A stretch of DNA of 64,000 bases from Cladobotryum mycophilum. Lineage: Eukaryota; Ascomycota; Sordariomycetes; Hypocreales; Hypocreaceae. Both the position numbers and the translations under genes were made by a program. Location: contig CM071590.1 in the NCBI GenBank assembly GCA_036429605.1, forward strand, positions 4,216,001 to 4,280,000. The letters run 5' to 3'. Every line of letters starts with the position of its first letter. Position 1 is the first letter of the stretch. Positions 22,884 to 33,833 of this stretch are shown in pieces. The notes beneath the pieces were generated by a model. It saw only the letters and a program-made list of their open reading frames with translations, was not told where the DNA came from and made no database searches.

Positions 22884-23724
22884 GGGCTGAGAGTAGTAGT
22901 GGCGATTCGACACAAGAAGGTCGTGATCGTGGGCCGGTTTGGTTCGAGATCCAGATGGTGTACGTATGTATGTGTGTGTGCGTGTGCATGTGTCGTCGAA
23001 TCCTTTTTTCTTGATCGTCCGTCGTCAGAGTCGGTAGATAGTAATAGTCCGGGGAATAGTGCGGAGGGGAAACAAGAAAAAGGATGGATGGGTAGCTGAA
23101 TGGGCAAGCAGCGAGACACGCCACACGCCACGCAAACGATTCCCAGTAGAAGGAGAGGGAGAGAGAGGGAGAGGGAGAGATGGACCCTCTCTTTCGCTTT
23201 GTCCGCGCAAGCTAGGACTTGGTGTTGTTGTTGTTGTAGTTGTTGTCGAACGCTGTAAAAGGCTTTTCGTATGGTGGTAGTGACAGTGATAAAAGATTGT
23301 TGATACGTGCTGGAGATTGGATACCTAGGCAAGGTAGGTAAGGTGGGTAGGTTTCTTCAATTACATGAAAAGCACCAGCCAGCCAGCCAGTCCAGCCGTT
23401 GGAATATAGTGGACGACGGATGCAGTAGTTGCAAAAGTAGGTAGAGATGGATGTGGTGAGTGGAAGCTTGGCAAGGTTGCCCGCTGTTGCTGATGCTGTG
23501 CCTGGTTGGACCGACCACAACAGCCACTGAAGGAGGGGGTTTGGCAAGTTCCAGGGTTCGAATGGGGGTGCGGCGGGATTATCATGGATTCGCCGTGGCG
23601 CCCGGCTTAGCTGGGGCTTGTTCTGGCTTGAACTGGCTTGCAGATGCCAAGAGGGACGGGATGCTTGCCAGATAGATACCTGACTTGGACTTGCAGGGCT
23701 TAATACAGGGCTTAGTCTTTTTTG

Positions 23725-23763
23725 TGATTGATTGATTGATGGATGGATGGATGGATGGGATGG
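23725..23763. repeat. (GATT)n/(GATG)n tetranucleotide repeat
   Basis: Three to four GATT units run into about seven GATG units. Confidence 0.85.
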
Positions 23764-24042
23764 ACAACCTCGAAGAAATATACTTGTAATACTTGTACGG
23801 AGTATGTCCATGGGATAAAAATCAGGTACCTAGGTACCCAGCCAATGCTTTGCCAAGAAAAGCTTGGTTGCGGGAAGGCTGGTCTTGGTCTTGGGTCTTT
23901 GGAGTCCCTGGGGGGAGTTGGTGGTGTGTGTGTGTGTTCCTGATCCGCAGGCACTAGTGTAACCGTGAGTCTGAAAGACCTCATAATGCATCATAATCTG
24001 CGTCTAATCGACTATTTATGTCTCTCCTACACATGCCTGTAC

Positions 24043-24064
24043 AGGTAGGTAGGTAGGTAGGTAG
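24043..24064. repeat. (AGGT)n tetranucleotide repeat
   Basis: Five tandem AGGT units. Shorter GGTAGGTA pieces recur elsewhere in gene-free DNA (10132-10145, 23330-23350). Confidence 0.85.
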
Positions 24065-25027
24065 TTGTAGTCTCGGTACTATCTGTAGGCCTTTGCGGAG
24101 CATACTCTATCTTCTTGATTCATTACTTGTTCAAGATAATCTCGGTTCCTTCACCTCTTGACACCTCATGACTCGTCCTGCTTTTTTGATATTCCACAAA
24201 CTTGTGGGACATATATGTACTTGTATTAGTCTACATGTCTCTCTTCTCTCCTCTCTCTCTCCTCTTCTCCCGCATGAGAAATATCCATTCCCCCGAGGCC
24301 CGTGCCCTACATATTTGTTGTGTCCAGCCCATCATCATCATCATCACCACCACTATCACCAGCAGCACCACCACACCACCTCTTTTTTTTTTTTTTTGTC
24401 CACAGAGACTCCAGCATCTCTCCTCCAGCGACGACTAAATGCTCACTTATCCCTGCTCCTGCTCCTGCCCTTGCTCCAATGCGTCCTTGCGATTAAGGTT
24501 AGTTTCTCCAATGCAACATATGGTTACATCCTCCGTCACCGTTGAATCAATAAATCCAACTTTGCCCTTTGACCTGCTTAAAGCGGTTCAACCGACAGTA
24601 GCTCGTCAACTCGCTTAACTTCTACATATTGGGGTTGGTAATCACTTACTGCTTTATATCGAGTTCTCCGTAATTACACAATATACTTTGCACATCGTCG
24701 CTCTTACGTCAATCTATATGTAGCCATATCAATCGTTTTTATACATTATTACTTGTAGTCTCCGCACTCTCCCTTTTCATCCTTGTCCCTGTCATCCATC
24801 TGTCTAGACCAAATCGTACATTTCAGACTGGCTCTTGTCTGATCCACGCCTGTCGTCCATAATACAATGCAAGTAGTGTCCCGTCATGCGAAAATTTTGC
24901 TCAAGGCGGCTCAATACCCAGAGCCAATGCAACGCCGATGCCAATACCATGCATCATTACAACTCAAACATCCAAAAGCGCCAATGCAAATGCCAATCAG
25001 AAAATCGTACAATCCATCCCTCATGTT

Positions 25028-26854
25028 TTAATCCAATGCGTCTCCGGACAAAATGCTCCTCAAGATGCCGGCTCCAACTCCTTCAACAACAGAATCCATT
25101 TCCTTGTCACCAACACAGCTGGCAACGCATCTCTCGTCTCCGGATGCAGCCGTCACCTTGCGGCCCCGCTTGCTAGGTGTCTGCGGCACAACGAAGCTGC
25201 CAGTCTTTCCATCCACAGCATTGACAAGTCCAAGTGTTTCGAGGCTGCCCACAACCTCTCGGAATTCAGAGCTTGACAAGGGGTGCAGCACTGAGTCTTG
25301 AAGACACAGTCGAGAGTACGTATCGAACAATATCTTGATAGTAGGTGCGAGCGTTTGCCTTTTGCTGGGTGTCATAGGAACAGCAGAAGCCTTGGTCGCT
25401 CGCATGTGGTTTTCGTAGGCTACCAAGGAACACAGAGCAGCCCTCTGCTGGAGATTTAGGGCCTTGAGACGCTGCGTAGTTCCATTGCTAAAAGCCGCAG
25501 CTGTGACCTTGTTGAGATGACCAATCGACGCTCGTGGCGCAGTCTCTGCCGTCAAATTCTGCAGAGACGCCGTCATCATTTGTAAAACACTTCGACCAGA
25601 TCCGCCAGATGTATTTCCACCAATATTTTCTCCAAGAGGTCTCTTGGATGGAGTCATTTGTAAAAACTTTTCTCGAGCTTCCTGCTCGTGTTTCGATCTC
25701 GTCTCGCTTTCAATCAAATCCAGGGCTCTGCGGCAAATCTCAAATGCTTTGCGCAAGTCTCCTGTTTGGCTCGATACCTTTCGGGAGCACAATTCAATGG
25801 CAGCTGGGTGAATGAATGGAACAAAGGTATCTTTGCCGTCGGGCATAAGAGACTTTAGTCGTGTGCTGATAATGTTCTTGACCTGGGCTGCCGTGTAGGG
25901 GAGGAATTGCAGTAGTTCAGGTTTGAGATTCTTGGACTTGAGACGTGGCAAGAACCGATCCGTGAGGTCCAATGCGTTTGCAATGCCAACAAGTAGAAGC
26001 CGTGATGATTTGTGCATAGACCATTCAAGGACCCGGTAAAGACTTTCCAGATCCAAAGTCAAGATATGATCTATCTCGTCCAATGTGACAAGGTAGGTAG
26101 TCGATCCCTTTTTCTTGGGGAAGAAGGCTCGTTGCAGGGCAGCAACGGCGTCTGCCTCTGACATTTCGCTGACATCTCCTTCTAGGGCCGTAAGGAGGGT
26201 ATTGTAGAGGTCCTTTGAAGATTTGACGCTCATACAATTGACGTAAGCCGTGCGAACTCCCTCTTGTTGGGAATACTCCTTGGTCATGTGCGTGATCATT
26301 GCGCTCTTGCCCGTGCCCGGTGGACCACTAACGTAGATGCATCCTCCAGGCGAAGAGGTAGAAATTCGGCTCAAAAAATTGGATAGCTGTTCCCTTTCGG
26401 CATCCCTTCCCACTAGTTGACCCGGCTCTGCTCCTCGGGCAAATAATTGTCGAGCTGAATGGTAAATTGTCTGGACGGTGGTGGGTGTCAGGGGCGTCAT
26501 GGGAGTCATTCGCTTGAAGAGTCTGCCTGCGGACATGACAGAATGTCGAGGCGTAGTCGGTAACGAAGAAAATGCATCTCGATGCCGGGGAGTCGACGGT
26601 GTGACAGGGTTCCTCTTGATAGGGGATACAGTGACCTGTCTCCTCCTGGAGGGCAGCTCCATGATCGTGTCATCGCCCTCGGTGTCGTACTCGTCGTCAT
26701 CGTCATCGGCGGTGGAATAGGTAGGATCTTGATTCTCGTCATTGAAGAGTGCGGTTGATGGTTTGGTTCGGAGTCTTTTGGTCGGGGTTTGTGCTACTTC
26801 TGCACCAGAGTCCAAAGTCCCCCGAGTCCTCTTTCCCAAGGCTGAGCGAGGCAT
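25028..26854 (-). CDS. CDC6: DNA replication initiator Cdc6/Cdc18 (AAA+ ATPase)
   Basis: Intronless, 608 residues from the ATG at 26852-26854 (MPRSALGKRTRG). The frame is open further upstream, but that stretch has no conserved sequence. Cdc6 binds ORC at origins in G1 and loads the MCM2-7 helicase with Cdt1. The disordered head has an acidic patch and CDK-type sites (TPTK, SPIK). The AAA+ core has Walker A GPPGTGKS (~180) and Walker B VTLDEIDHIL (~260). A C-terminal winged-helix region follows (YSRLCLQDSVLHPLSSSEFR). Three further TPSK sites occur after the core. In yeasts CDK phosphorylation of such sites controls the stability or export of Cdc6/Cdc18. Confidence 0.94.
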   Translation of the reverse strand: MPRSALGKRTRGTLDSGAEVAQTPTKRLRTKPSTALFNDENQDPTYSTADDDDDEYDTEGDDTIMELPSRRRQVTVSPIKRNPVTPSTPRHRDAFSSLPTTPRHSVMSAGRLFKRMTPMTPLTPTTVQTIYHSARQLFARGAEPGQLVGRDAEREQLSNFLSRISTSSPGGCIYVSGPPGTGKSAMITHMTKEYSQQEGVRTAYVNCMSVKSSKDLYNTLLTALEGDVSEMSEADAVAALQRAFFPKKKGSTTYLVTLDEIDHILTLDLESLYRVLEWSMHKSSRLLLVGIANALDLTDRFLPRLKSKNLKPELLQFLPYTAAQVKNIISTRLKSLMPDGKDTFVPFIHPAAIELCSRKVSSQTGDLRKAFEICRRALDLIESETRSKHEQEAREKFLQMTPSKRPLGENIGGNTSGGSGRSVLQMMTASLQNLTAETAPRASIGHLNKVTAAAFSNGTTQRLKALNLQQRAALCSLVAYENHMRATKASAVPMTPSKRQTLAPTIKILFDTYSRLCLQDSVLHPLSSSEFREVVGSLETLGLVNAVDGKTGSFVVPQTPSKRGRKVTAASGDERCVASCVGDKEMDSVVEGVGAGILRSILSGDALD

Positions 26855-27635
26855 TATAACAGATGCGCCTTCCTCCAGGCAATTATAGTAAAGTGGATTA
26901 TTCTTGAATGAGTAGAAGAATGCACTTTCCAGATGTTCGATAATAAGGGGGTTGCAGTCGACGATTGATGGTTGGGAAGTTGCGAGTCGTGAGAATCTGA
27001 AGTTGCAGGAGAAAAAGGAAGTAGCGGATAGCCGCCCTGGCTTGGCCGATAAAACACGCTCTCTGACTGGACAAGGATGAGGTAGCCGCAGGCGCGGCAC
27101 GATGTCCTGGAAACCAGCGCGTTCAGGCGTGTTTCTTACACGCGTATGGCACGCGAAAAATCCCATTAAAGCTATATTCCTAAAAGGGTATGGTCTATGT
27201 CGAGGTACGTACCATGCTCTTACGCAACATTCATTCAGTGCGGTTAGTGACATCCTGGCAAGCCTGGATACAATCTGGATCTGCATATCTACGATGAGAG
27301 TTCGGGGTCGTTTGAGCATTGGAGTGCAAAAAGGCAATTGCGCAAAACCAGTGGTTTTTTATTTATTTAATTCAATTCTAGCCTTATCATGTTAATTGAG
27401 TTTTGGTGGTGACGTCCAACCGAACTGGCCGTCTCTGGCTGCCGACACTTGTAGCTCCATACTACCAAGCCAGCCAATCGGCAATGGCGTCATGGATTGA
27501 AACTCGATCTCGCTGCCCAGTTTCCAATTACCTTTTTATTTTTTCAACTTCATAAAGTAATTGTCAAGTTGCACTTCCAAACCGCATTTTAAGTTCTCCC
27601 ACACAATCATCTCTCTTGAGGCTCAAACCTTCAAA
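26855..27635. promoter_or_regulatory. Divergent promoter of CDC6 and the TspO gene
   Basis: 781 bp between the two start codons. It carries an exact MCB-type ACGCGT at 27140-27145 and an SCB/MCB-like ACGCGAAAA beginning at 27151. Both are about 290-305 bp upstream of the CDC6 start. Confidence 0.5.
27140..27160. promoter_or_regulatory. MCB/SCB-like G1/S elements upstream of CDC6
   Basis: ACGCGT (MluI cell-cycle box core, palindromic) at 27140-27145 lies next to ACGCGAAAA from 27151, which resembles the SCB/E2F half site. In yeasts MBF acts through such boxes on cdc18/CDC6 and other S-phase genes. That these two sites work here is inferred from motif and place only. Confidence 0.5.
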
Positions 27636-28346
27636 ATGACGACCTACATGCCCGCAATCACGATCCCCTCGACCATCTTCCAAAACCCCGCCTCATCCAT
27701 CCTCCTCCCCGTGGCGTTGGGTACGATCGTCGGCTTCAGTACTCGACGTGAGCAGAAACCAGCCTGGCCCAAATGAACTATACAATGCGCAAGATCGACT
27801 GACCAAGATTGTGCTCGACCGTAGCGTCCAAGGCTCAGAAGACCTACCTTGACATAAGACAACCTCCCCTGCGCCCCCCGCCATGGCTCTTTGGTCCGGT
27901 TTGGACTGTTCTATACGGGTATTGACCCAATTGCATCTTGTTGGAAGCCACTTTAGACTCACCAAATTTCTTCTCAACAGTCTTATGGGATATGCTGCCT
28001 ACCGAGTGTCAAACGTCGGTCTCTCCCCCTCGCATCCCCCGCGACCGTACAAACGACAAAGCATAGCTTGACTCTCTACTCCATCCAACTCGGCCTTAAT
28101 CTCGCCTGGATGCCCCTCTTCTTTGTTGCCAAGCGACCCATCGAAGCCACTGTCGACATTGTAAGTCTGCTCGGCCTCAATGGCTATATCACATATCTCT
28201 GGAGCTCCGTGGACGAAGTCGCCGGCTGGTGCCAGGCTCCTTACCTGACCTGGCTGAGCTTTGCGACATACCTGTGCATTGGTGCTGGGTACTTGAATGA
28301 CTGGAACTTGGAGAACAAGGAAATCACCCGGGACGTGAAGAAATAG
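27636..28346 (+). CDS. TspO/MBR family membrane protein, one frame break
   Basis: Three exons, 27636-27747, 27825-27918 and 27981-28346, about 190 residues after restoring one base. TspO (the peripheral benzodiazepine receptor/translocator family) has five transmembrane helices and binds porphyrins and sterols, usually in the outer mitochondrial membrane of eukaryotes. The Pro/Trp-rich loop and helix 2 show PPPWLFGPVWTVLYGLMGYA. Later helices show LGLNLAWMPLFF and the end of helix 5 ATYLCIGAGYLN. The second junction falls inside the Tyr-Gly-Leu of helix 2. The frame changes at one of two neighbouring C runs, 28025-28029 or 28036-28040; one more C connects helix 2 to the next helix. A GTAAGT inside exon 3 (Val-Ser codons) is not used as a donor. 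Confidence 0.88.
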
Positions 28347-28661
28347 AAACATGGCAGCTATGCTTTGGATTATGGGGCTCTTTATCAGCTAGGAGGCACA
28401 CCCAAGCTGCTTCAACATCGACAAAAGTCACATCTCACAACATCTCTAAAAACGAACCAACAACCATCTATATACAAGGATCTCAAACCAATACCGATCT
28501 GTGTATCTAGCTCTTCTCATCTCGTCAGAATCGAGTATATATAAATCATAACGCCATGTAAATGCCCCCTGAATTTTACCAACTCGTCTTGCCAATCGCA
28601 AACCAACCATCATTAACTATAAAAAAAGAAATTATTGACTAGGTCCTGTGGCCCGTCAAGT
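28347..28661. other. Convergent 3' region
   Basis: 315 bp between the TspO gene and the mitochondrial carrier gene. A/T-rich; nothing but probable 3' UTRs is seen. Confidence 0.4.
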
Positions 28662-29696
28662 CTAGTGCATGGGAAAGTTTCGTTTCAACCCATCGTATAC
28701 TATGAAAATGAATGCTGAGCTCGGCGCTGCCCTCGCGCTTGTGATGCCGCACCCGCGATATAGTCCCCGTAGGCCATGGTGCTTCCAGATTGCTACTCCT
28801 TCGCTCCAGAAAGTGCTCTTTTGGGCTGTCCCACCCACTGGCGAAGTTTGCATTCGGGATTTGATTGTATCGGCTGGGAAGAATAGGAAATTGTAGGAGA
28901 CACCGCCGGATGCGCCTGCAAGGGCCTGCTGCCACAAAGGGAGGGGTTTCGATAGGATAGCATCTCGCTCTGCCTTGGAGGAGACAGACTTAGTCCTTGA
29001 TCTGTAAAATGCCTTTGTCACTGTCTCCTTGGCGCCGAACCAAGCTGAGCAGCCTCCCGCCTCCCTAATTAGGGTTCCAAGCTGCCCGTGCCAGAACCCC
29101 TTGATGCCCTCATGACGAAATACTTCTCTAATAACAGGGAGTGGCCGTAGAGGGGCTATCCGAGCACCCTCGGCGTAAACAGGAGCTTGAATTCGACATT
29201 TGACTAATTCGATCGGAGTAAGAACGAATGACGTGAAGACGCCGGAGATGGCACCAGTCAACCACAGCGAAGGGAGGGATAGCCCTTGCTCTTTCGAAGC
29301 CCAACCGGATTTGTAGAGTAGTTCTCTGCCTGCGCTCTCGAAAAAGAACAGGCTGCTTGTTTCGGCGGCTGCGCCAACTAGTGGCGCACTGATGCCTCGA
29401 TATAGACCCAGGATGCCATCGGCCTTCATAGATTGTCGGAAGCAATCGAGGGGGCCCGTGTATCGCAAGGGTAAGTGGTCGGGCTGGCTTTGAAGCCTGA
29501 CTTTTATTGTGTCAAATGGATATTCGATGTACTTTCCTGCAATACCCGCGATCTAGGCTCGTTAGTTTCATACGTATAAGTTGGAAGAGGTTGAATATGG
29601 ATGTACCGATCCGTAAACTATATCCTCAACACCTTCCATATACGCAGCCTTTTGCTTGAGTACCAGCTCCGCGTGACTGATAACCGGTGTGTCCAT
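28662..29696 (-). CDS. Mitochondrial carrier, ornithine (Ort1/Arg-13) type
   Basis: Two exons, 29696-29607 and 29552-28662 (intron 54 nt), 326 residues. The three carrier repeats are visible through their PxD/PxE signatures: YPFDTIKVRLQ, TPIELVKCRIQ and FPADTIKSRMQ. Glycine-rich repeat ends include GILGLYRGISAPL, GIKGFWHGQLGT and GLRGLYRGCGI. The first two signatures and the GSIAGIAGKYIEYP start resemble fungal ornithine carriers, which export ornithine made in the matrix for cytosolic arginine synthesis. Substrate assignment is an inference from overall likeness. A basic-amino-acid carrier of another kind remains possible. It faces the TspO gene tail to tail. Confidence 0.85.
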
Positions 29697-30975
29697 TGTA
29701 ATAGAGCTCAGTGCCATAATGTGTGTATTGGTGCGACTAAGAATAACAGCTAGCCAGCAGATTCCTCAGTCCTCGGCTCAGTCCCTTCGTCGTGTTAGAG
29801 CCTGGGGGAAGGGTTCGTAGTGGGAAGAGGAACACGGTAGTTAAACGAAGCTTTATAATTCAAATAAAAAATAAAAAATAGGAGCTGTAACAAAGTAGTA
29901 GCTTGCAAGAGAAGTAAGAATCCTTCAAAACTGAAGAAAAAAACCACTCGACGTGGGGCAGCAAACTTGCATCGCACAAGTCAAGCGCCAACCCACACCG
30001 ACAGAGGAAGAAACAAGGGTCTTTCTTAGAGGGGGCACCAGGGCAGAGATGCCTAGGGCATATTGTAGGGAGGTATTTTTGTCAATGAAAGAGAAGAAGT
30101 ACTATATTAGGTATGCGGGACAAAGGATGCACCGCTTACATGGCGAACGGCAGAGGGTGTTTCAAGTGAGGAAAATTTGAGGAGACAAAAATGACTCCGA
30201 GCATCACAGGTGATTCATCCAGGTACAGTATGGCGCTGGCTTTCATGTCGCATGTACCTACATATTACGATGTAGTGCGTGCGTCGTGAGTCTAAAAATT
30301 TCTTATCGGGACTTATCGATAGGCGCCCACACTTTAAAAAGGACCCTCGGCAGGCACGGATGACGCTGCTCGGTATCCGAAGGAGCTCGAACCCTGAACT
30401 TTCCGAAATTGGAAATATTTTAGCCTAGCACTTGCCTGCATGACAGGCATCCATAGCAATCAACTCCATGACTTTTGTTAACTTATCAATCTTACATATT
30501 ATGAGGCTCTTGCTTGCACGCTTGATTCCATTGGATCCCAAAAAACATTAATGATGAAAGCTAGAACACCTCTCAACAAGCACAAGAAAAAGACAAACAA
30601 TCACGAACAAGTGTCCAAACTTCTCTCAGGTACACGAAGCTAATCAACATGTGGTATAGAAGAAGTCAAGCCGAAAACTACGTGTCATAGAATTGAGCCA
30701 AAGTCAAGTTACAGATCCTTGTATTGCCCATACCTGACTACCTTGGTAGTACCTGTGTTGCAGATACACTATGCAAGACATTGCCCAATTGCAAAAACCG
30801 CTCATGGCGCCACGCAAACCAGCTACGCATAGCCGGGCTATAGCAAACCTATCCTGTATATATCACCAGATTCATTCTCTTAGGTACGCATTGATGAGCT
30901 AATTTCGTCTGCCGTGTCTTCATCTGTGACTAATTCTAATCGAATTTCTCATGATGCGTATGCGTCTAGCCTATA
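29697..30975. other. Intergenic region between the carrier and a methyltransferase
   Basis: About 1.3 kb without a gene. A short stretch at 30355-30400 has a T-arm-like TTCGAGC on the minus strand but no matching acceptor stem, so no tRNA is called. The left part is the promoter side of the carrier gene; the right part is the 3' side of the methyltransferase gene. Confidence 0.4.
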
Positions 30976-31928
30976 TCAGTTGGTACTGTGTAGTCTGGGG
31001 TTGAGTGTCAAGTCTTTTTGTGCAACAATTAACTTTCGGGATTCCATCATTCCAAGATCAGCTGTGCCCTCGGCCCTGGGTATAGATATTCGTTTTGCGT
31101 CTTGGTATCGTAAAGACATGCCACAGTCTCGGAGGTAGTCGTCCATCTCAGGCAGATCATAAAGCCGAACGGCATAAAATCGATCCTGACAGACGGAACC
31201 GTCCAAATCAATGACAATCTCCCGGCTTGCGAGCCGCTTCTTGTCCGGAGAGAGCTCACGCTCTCTGCAAGCTAGAAGTTTCTGCTGTACTACAGCGTTG
31301 TCGTTCTTTGGTTGGCCGTTGGACGCGCTGTCTGGATGAGAGTTGACCCACTTCCAACCGCTGGGGGAGAAATTGGATCTAACCCATGAGGCGTCCACAT
31401 GATCGATGAGGAATATCCCGCCTGGCTTCAGAACTCTGCCGACCTCCTTGAGAAGCTTTATGTTGTCCGTCTCGTTAAAGTAGCCGAATGAGTTTCCCAT
31501 GAGGAGGACTAGATCAAAGACAGCATCCGGAGCAGGTATGTTTCGAGCATCACCTTCGGCAAACTTGATGTTCTTGACACTAGCAATGCCCGCACGGGTT
31601 CGGCCAAGGTCCAGGAGATATTTGCTTTGATCGAAACCATCAAACTCTACCGCAGGGTATTGCTTGGCGAGGTGAATGCTATGTCGGCCCTGGCCACAAC
31701 AAAGGTCTAGGACTCTGGGGGTGAATTTGAGTTCCCCGCCCCTTGGAATAACGCTTGAACGCCGGGGATGCTTAGTATATCACTGCATTCAGATTCGGTC
31801 AAGGTGGGATCCTCGACGCAGTCGCCATTAGTTTTCAAGTACATGTCGTTGAATGTGCTTTGCCACCAGTCTTCCTTGACGTGGGGGAACAAAGAATCTA
31901 CATGGCCGAGCTGAACTTTGGCTGCCAT
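30976..31928 (-). CDS. SAM-dependent methyltransferase (type 11/25), one frame break
   Basis: Single-exon gene of about 317 residues from the ATG at 31926-31928 (MAAKVQLGHVDSLFPHVKEDW). SAM-binding motif I is VLDLCCGQGRHSIHLA (~72-87). Motif II acidic residues lie in FDGFDQSKYLL, and motif IV/post-I is FDLVLLMGNSFGYF, followed by VGRVLKPGGIFLIDHVD. This is the class I Rossmann methyltransferase layout; the substrate is unknown. The frame changes between ~31734 and ~31742, where the + strand reads CCCC-G-CCCC; one extra C (G on the coding strand) restores the frame. No biosynthetic partner sits next to it. A 218-bp inverted-repeat element lies about 80 bp upstream. Confidence 0.83.
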
Positions 31929-33195
31929 GTTGAAGGTAAAAAGGCTGTAGGTAACGGAACTGCCAGTCAGCACTTATACGACTTGAGGATATCTAGGCGT
32001 ACCATAAAGACTCACCAAATTCGTCCACGACGGCGTCGTTTAGCACTCCACTTCCCGCATGATTGTCTTAGGGCACGGACTCTAGAACCTAGCTATTCCT
32101 CTTTTAAAGAAACCTTAGTAAGCAGTATTAGGGCTTGTTTGTCTTTGCTTTAGCCTACCTAGGTTGAATGTGGAGAAAACTAAGGTACCAAGGGACGCCG
32201 TCGTGGACGAATCTGGTGAGTCTGAGATGCCACTGAGATCTGTGGGCAAGGGAGCCCAGGAGAAGCCATGGCTGGCTGACGATGGTGATGCACCATGACG
32301 AGGAAATCAACTATCTTGAGCCTCAGATGATGGGTTAGTAGTTCTTACTTGTAGTATTTCGCCGTGTCTCCCATCTCCGACTCGTTACTTTCATATTTTC
32401 TTAGCTACCTAGATGTATAATGCCAATGATTCTCACATAGATATGGGTAATACTTTTGTCTGCTAGCATCAAGTTTACGCCCCAATTTCGAGTAGCTACG
32501 AGACAGCACTTAAAACTAATGGATCAAGGCCAGAGAAGCTATGTAGGATATAAGCTATATTAGTTTGGTCGATCGGCGGGGCGCCACTATTCCCGAGCCT
32601 ATGGATATGATCATGTAAACGATGTAGAGAGCTGCAACGAAGATGGGGAAAGTTGTCTCCCAAGTTGGAAATTCGATTCGGCTGCACGTCATCCAGATCT
32701 CACATACGGAAGTGGTAGAAGCAAGAGGTGAGCAACGTGAGTCTAATCATTTGTTACTAGTACGTGTAGGTAGATGCATACTGAGGTCGCAAAGTTATGT
32801 TCACTACGACGTTGTCGTGGCTAAAATGAATCTGGGCGTTATGCTCATGATTCGATGCCCCCACCAAGGCAAACATAATGGCCGACATCACCAGAAAGGT
32901 TTTCAAGGCATTTTCAAGGCGAACGGCTACCAGCTTCACAACCGTGATAAAAAATATCATAGAAACAAGACTTTGATATCCCAGAAATAGTATGGGGCGG
33001 TTTCCAGACGAGTGTTTGTCCATCCACTTGATCCCAGATTCCAGTCATGACGGCGGACAGAGGGATATCGAGATCTTGGGGGTATCCAAATGTAAATTAT
33101 AATACTTTTCAAATTAGAGACTCACATTGACAGATAACCATCCTCCATCACATGCCTCTCCCGACGACTAGCCAACCAAAAAAAGAAACACCTTT
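31929..33195. other. Intergenic region with an inverted-repeat element and a possible membrane-protein relic
   Basis: About 1.3 kb without a supported gene. It holds the 218-bp inverted repeat (32008-32223). On the minus strand, 33023-32757 is an 88-codon open frame with two hydrophobic stretches (MIFFITVVKL and FLVMSAIMFALVGA); I do not recognise it and no second exon is evident. Confidence 0.4.
32008..32223. repeat. Inverted repeat pair, MITE-like
   Basis: The 30 bases at 32008-32037 match the reverse complement of 32194-32223 with one mismatch. They enclose 156 bp of unrelated sequence, giving a 216-bp unit. This could be a small non-autonomous DNA element or a hairpin-forming regulatory segment. 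No clear target-site duplication is visible at the outer edges. Confidence 0.6.
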
Positions 33196-33798
33196 TTACT
33201 GGTTCTTCTTCGAGCCACCCTTCTTCGTCACCTCCTTCTCATCATCGCTGTCCCGCTTCTCGGCGTACCACTGCCCCGCCTGGAGGACAAGAATGCCAAT
33301 CAGGACCAGGGCCAAAATGGTATTGCTAGCCGCCAGCACCTTTAAGCTGTCCTCGCGACCCAGGACAATCTCCCCCTCGACGGCGGCCTCCCGCACGCTG
33401 TCCCAGTCCTCGGTGTACCAGATGCCCGAGCTGACGGTGCGCAGGCCCTTGACGATGTTGGAGACGTAGACGGCGACGCCGATGAGGTAGAGGATGAGCG
33501 AGGCGCCGTCGAAGAGGAAGTTGGCCTCGCTGGGGCGGAAGAGCTTGATGAAGAGGCCCAGGAAGCCGACGCTGATCATCATGTTGAGGAGGCGGCCGAT
33601 GAGCGGCGGGGACTGGTGGACAAATCGGAGGTGCGTCTCTAGTTGCTCGTAAAAGTCTACTGCGACGGGCTCTTTTGTCCAGAGGAGGGGGAAGTCGTAG
33701 GGGAAGGCCGCGAAGAGGATCCCGAGGAAGAAGCAGACAGCTAAGATGAAGGAGTTAGCAAGCACTATGCATTGTATCGTGTGTGTAGCGCATGGGCT

Positions 33799-33833
<35 letters not shown>

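Larger units (their letters stand above)
22884..25027. promoter_or_regulatory. palF upstream region and CDC6 3' flank
   Basis: About 2.1 kb without a supported gene. It holds a TG-rich tract (22966-22990), a GA-rich tract (23148-23180), GATT/GATG repeats (23725-23763), AGGT repeats (24043-24064), CATCAT/CAC tracts (24330-24376) and one TACGGAGTA at 23796-23804. It is likely a long palF promoter and leader. Short open frames here show no conserved motif. Confidence 0.4.

Noticed and set aside
26855..27337. N-terminal extension of CDC6
   Set aside because: The frame is open, but the stretch overlaps the promoter with MCB-type boxes and has no conserved sequence; MPRSALGKRTRG is the natural start.
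30355..30445. Possible tRNA or tRNA-derived repeat on the minus strand
   Set aside because: A T-loop-like TTCGAGC is present, but the T stem is weak and no 7-bp acceptor stem or proper anticodon arm can be built.
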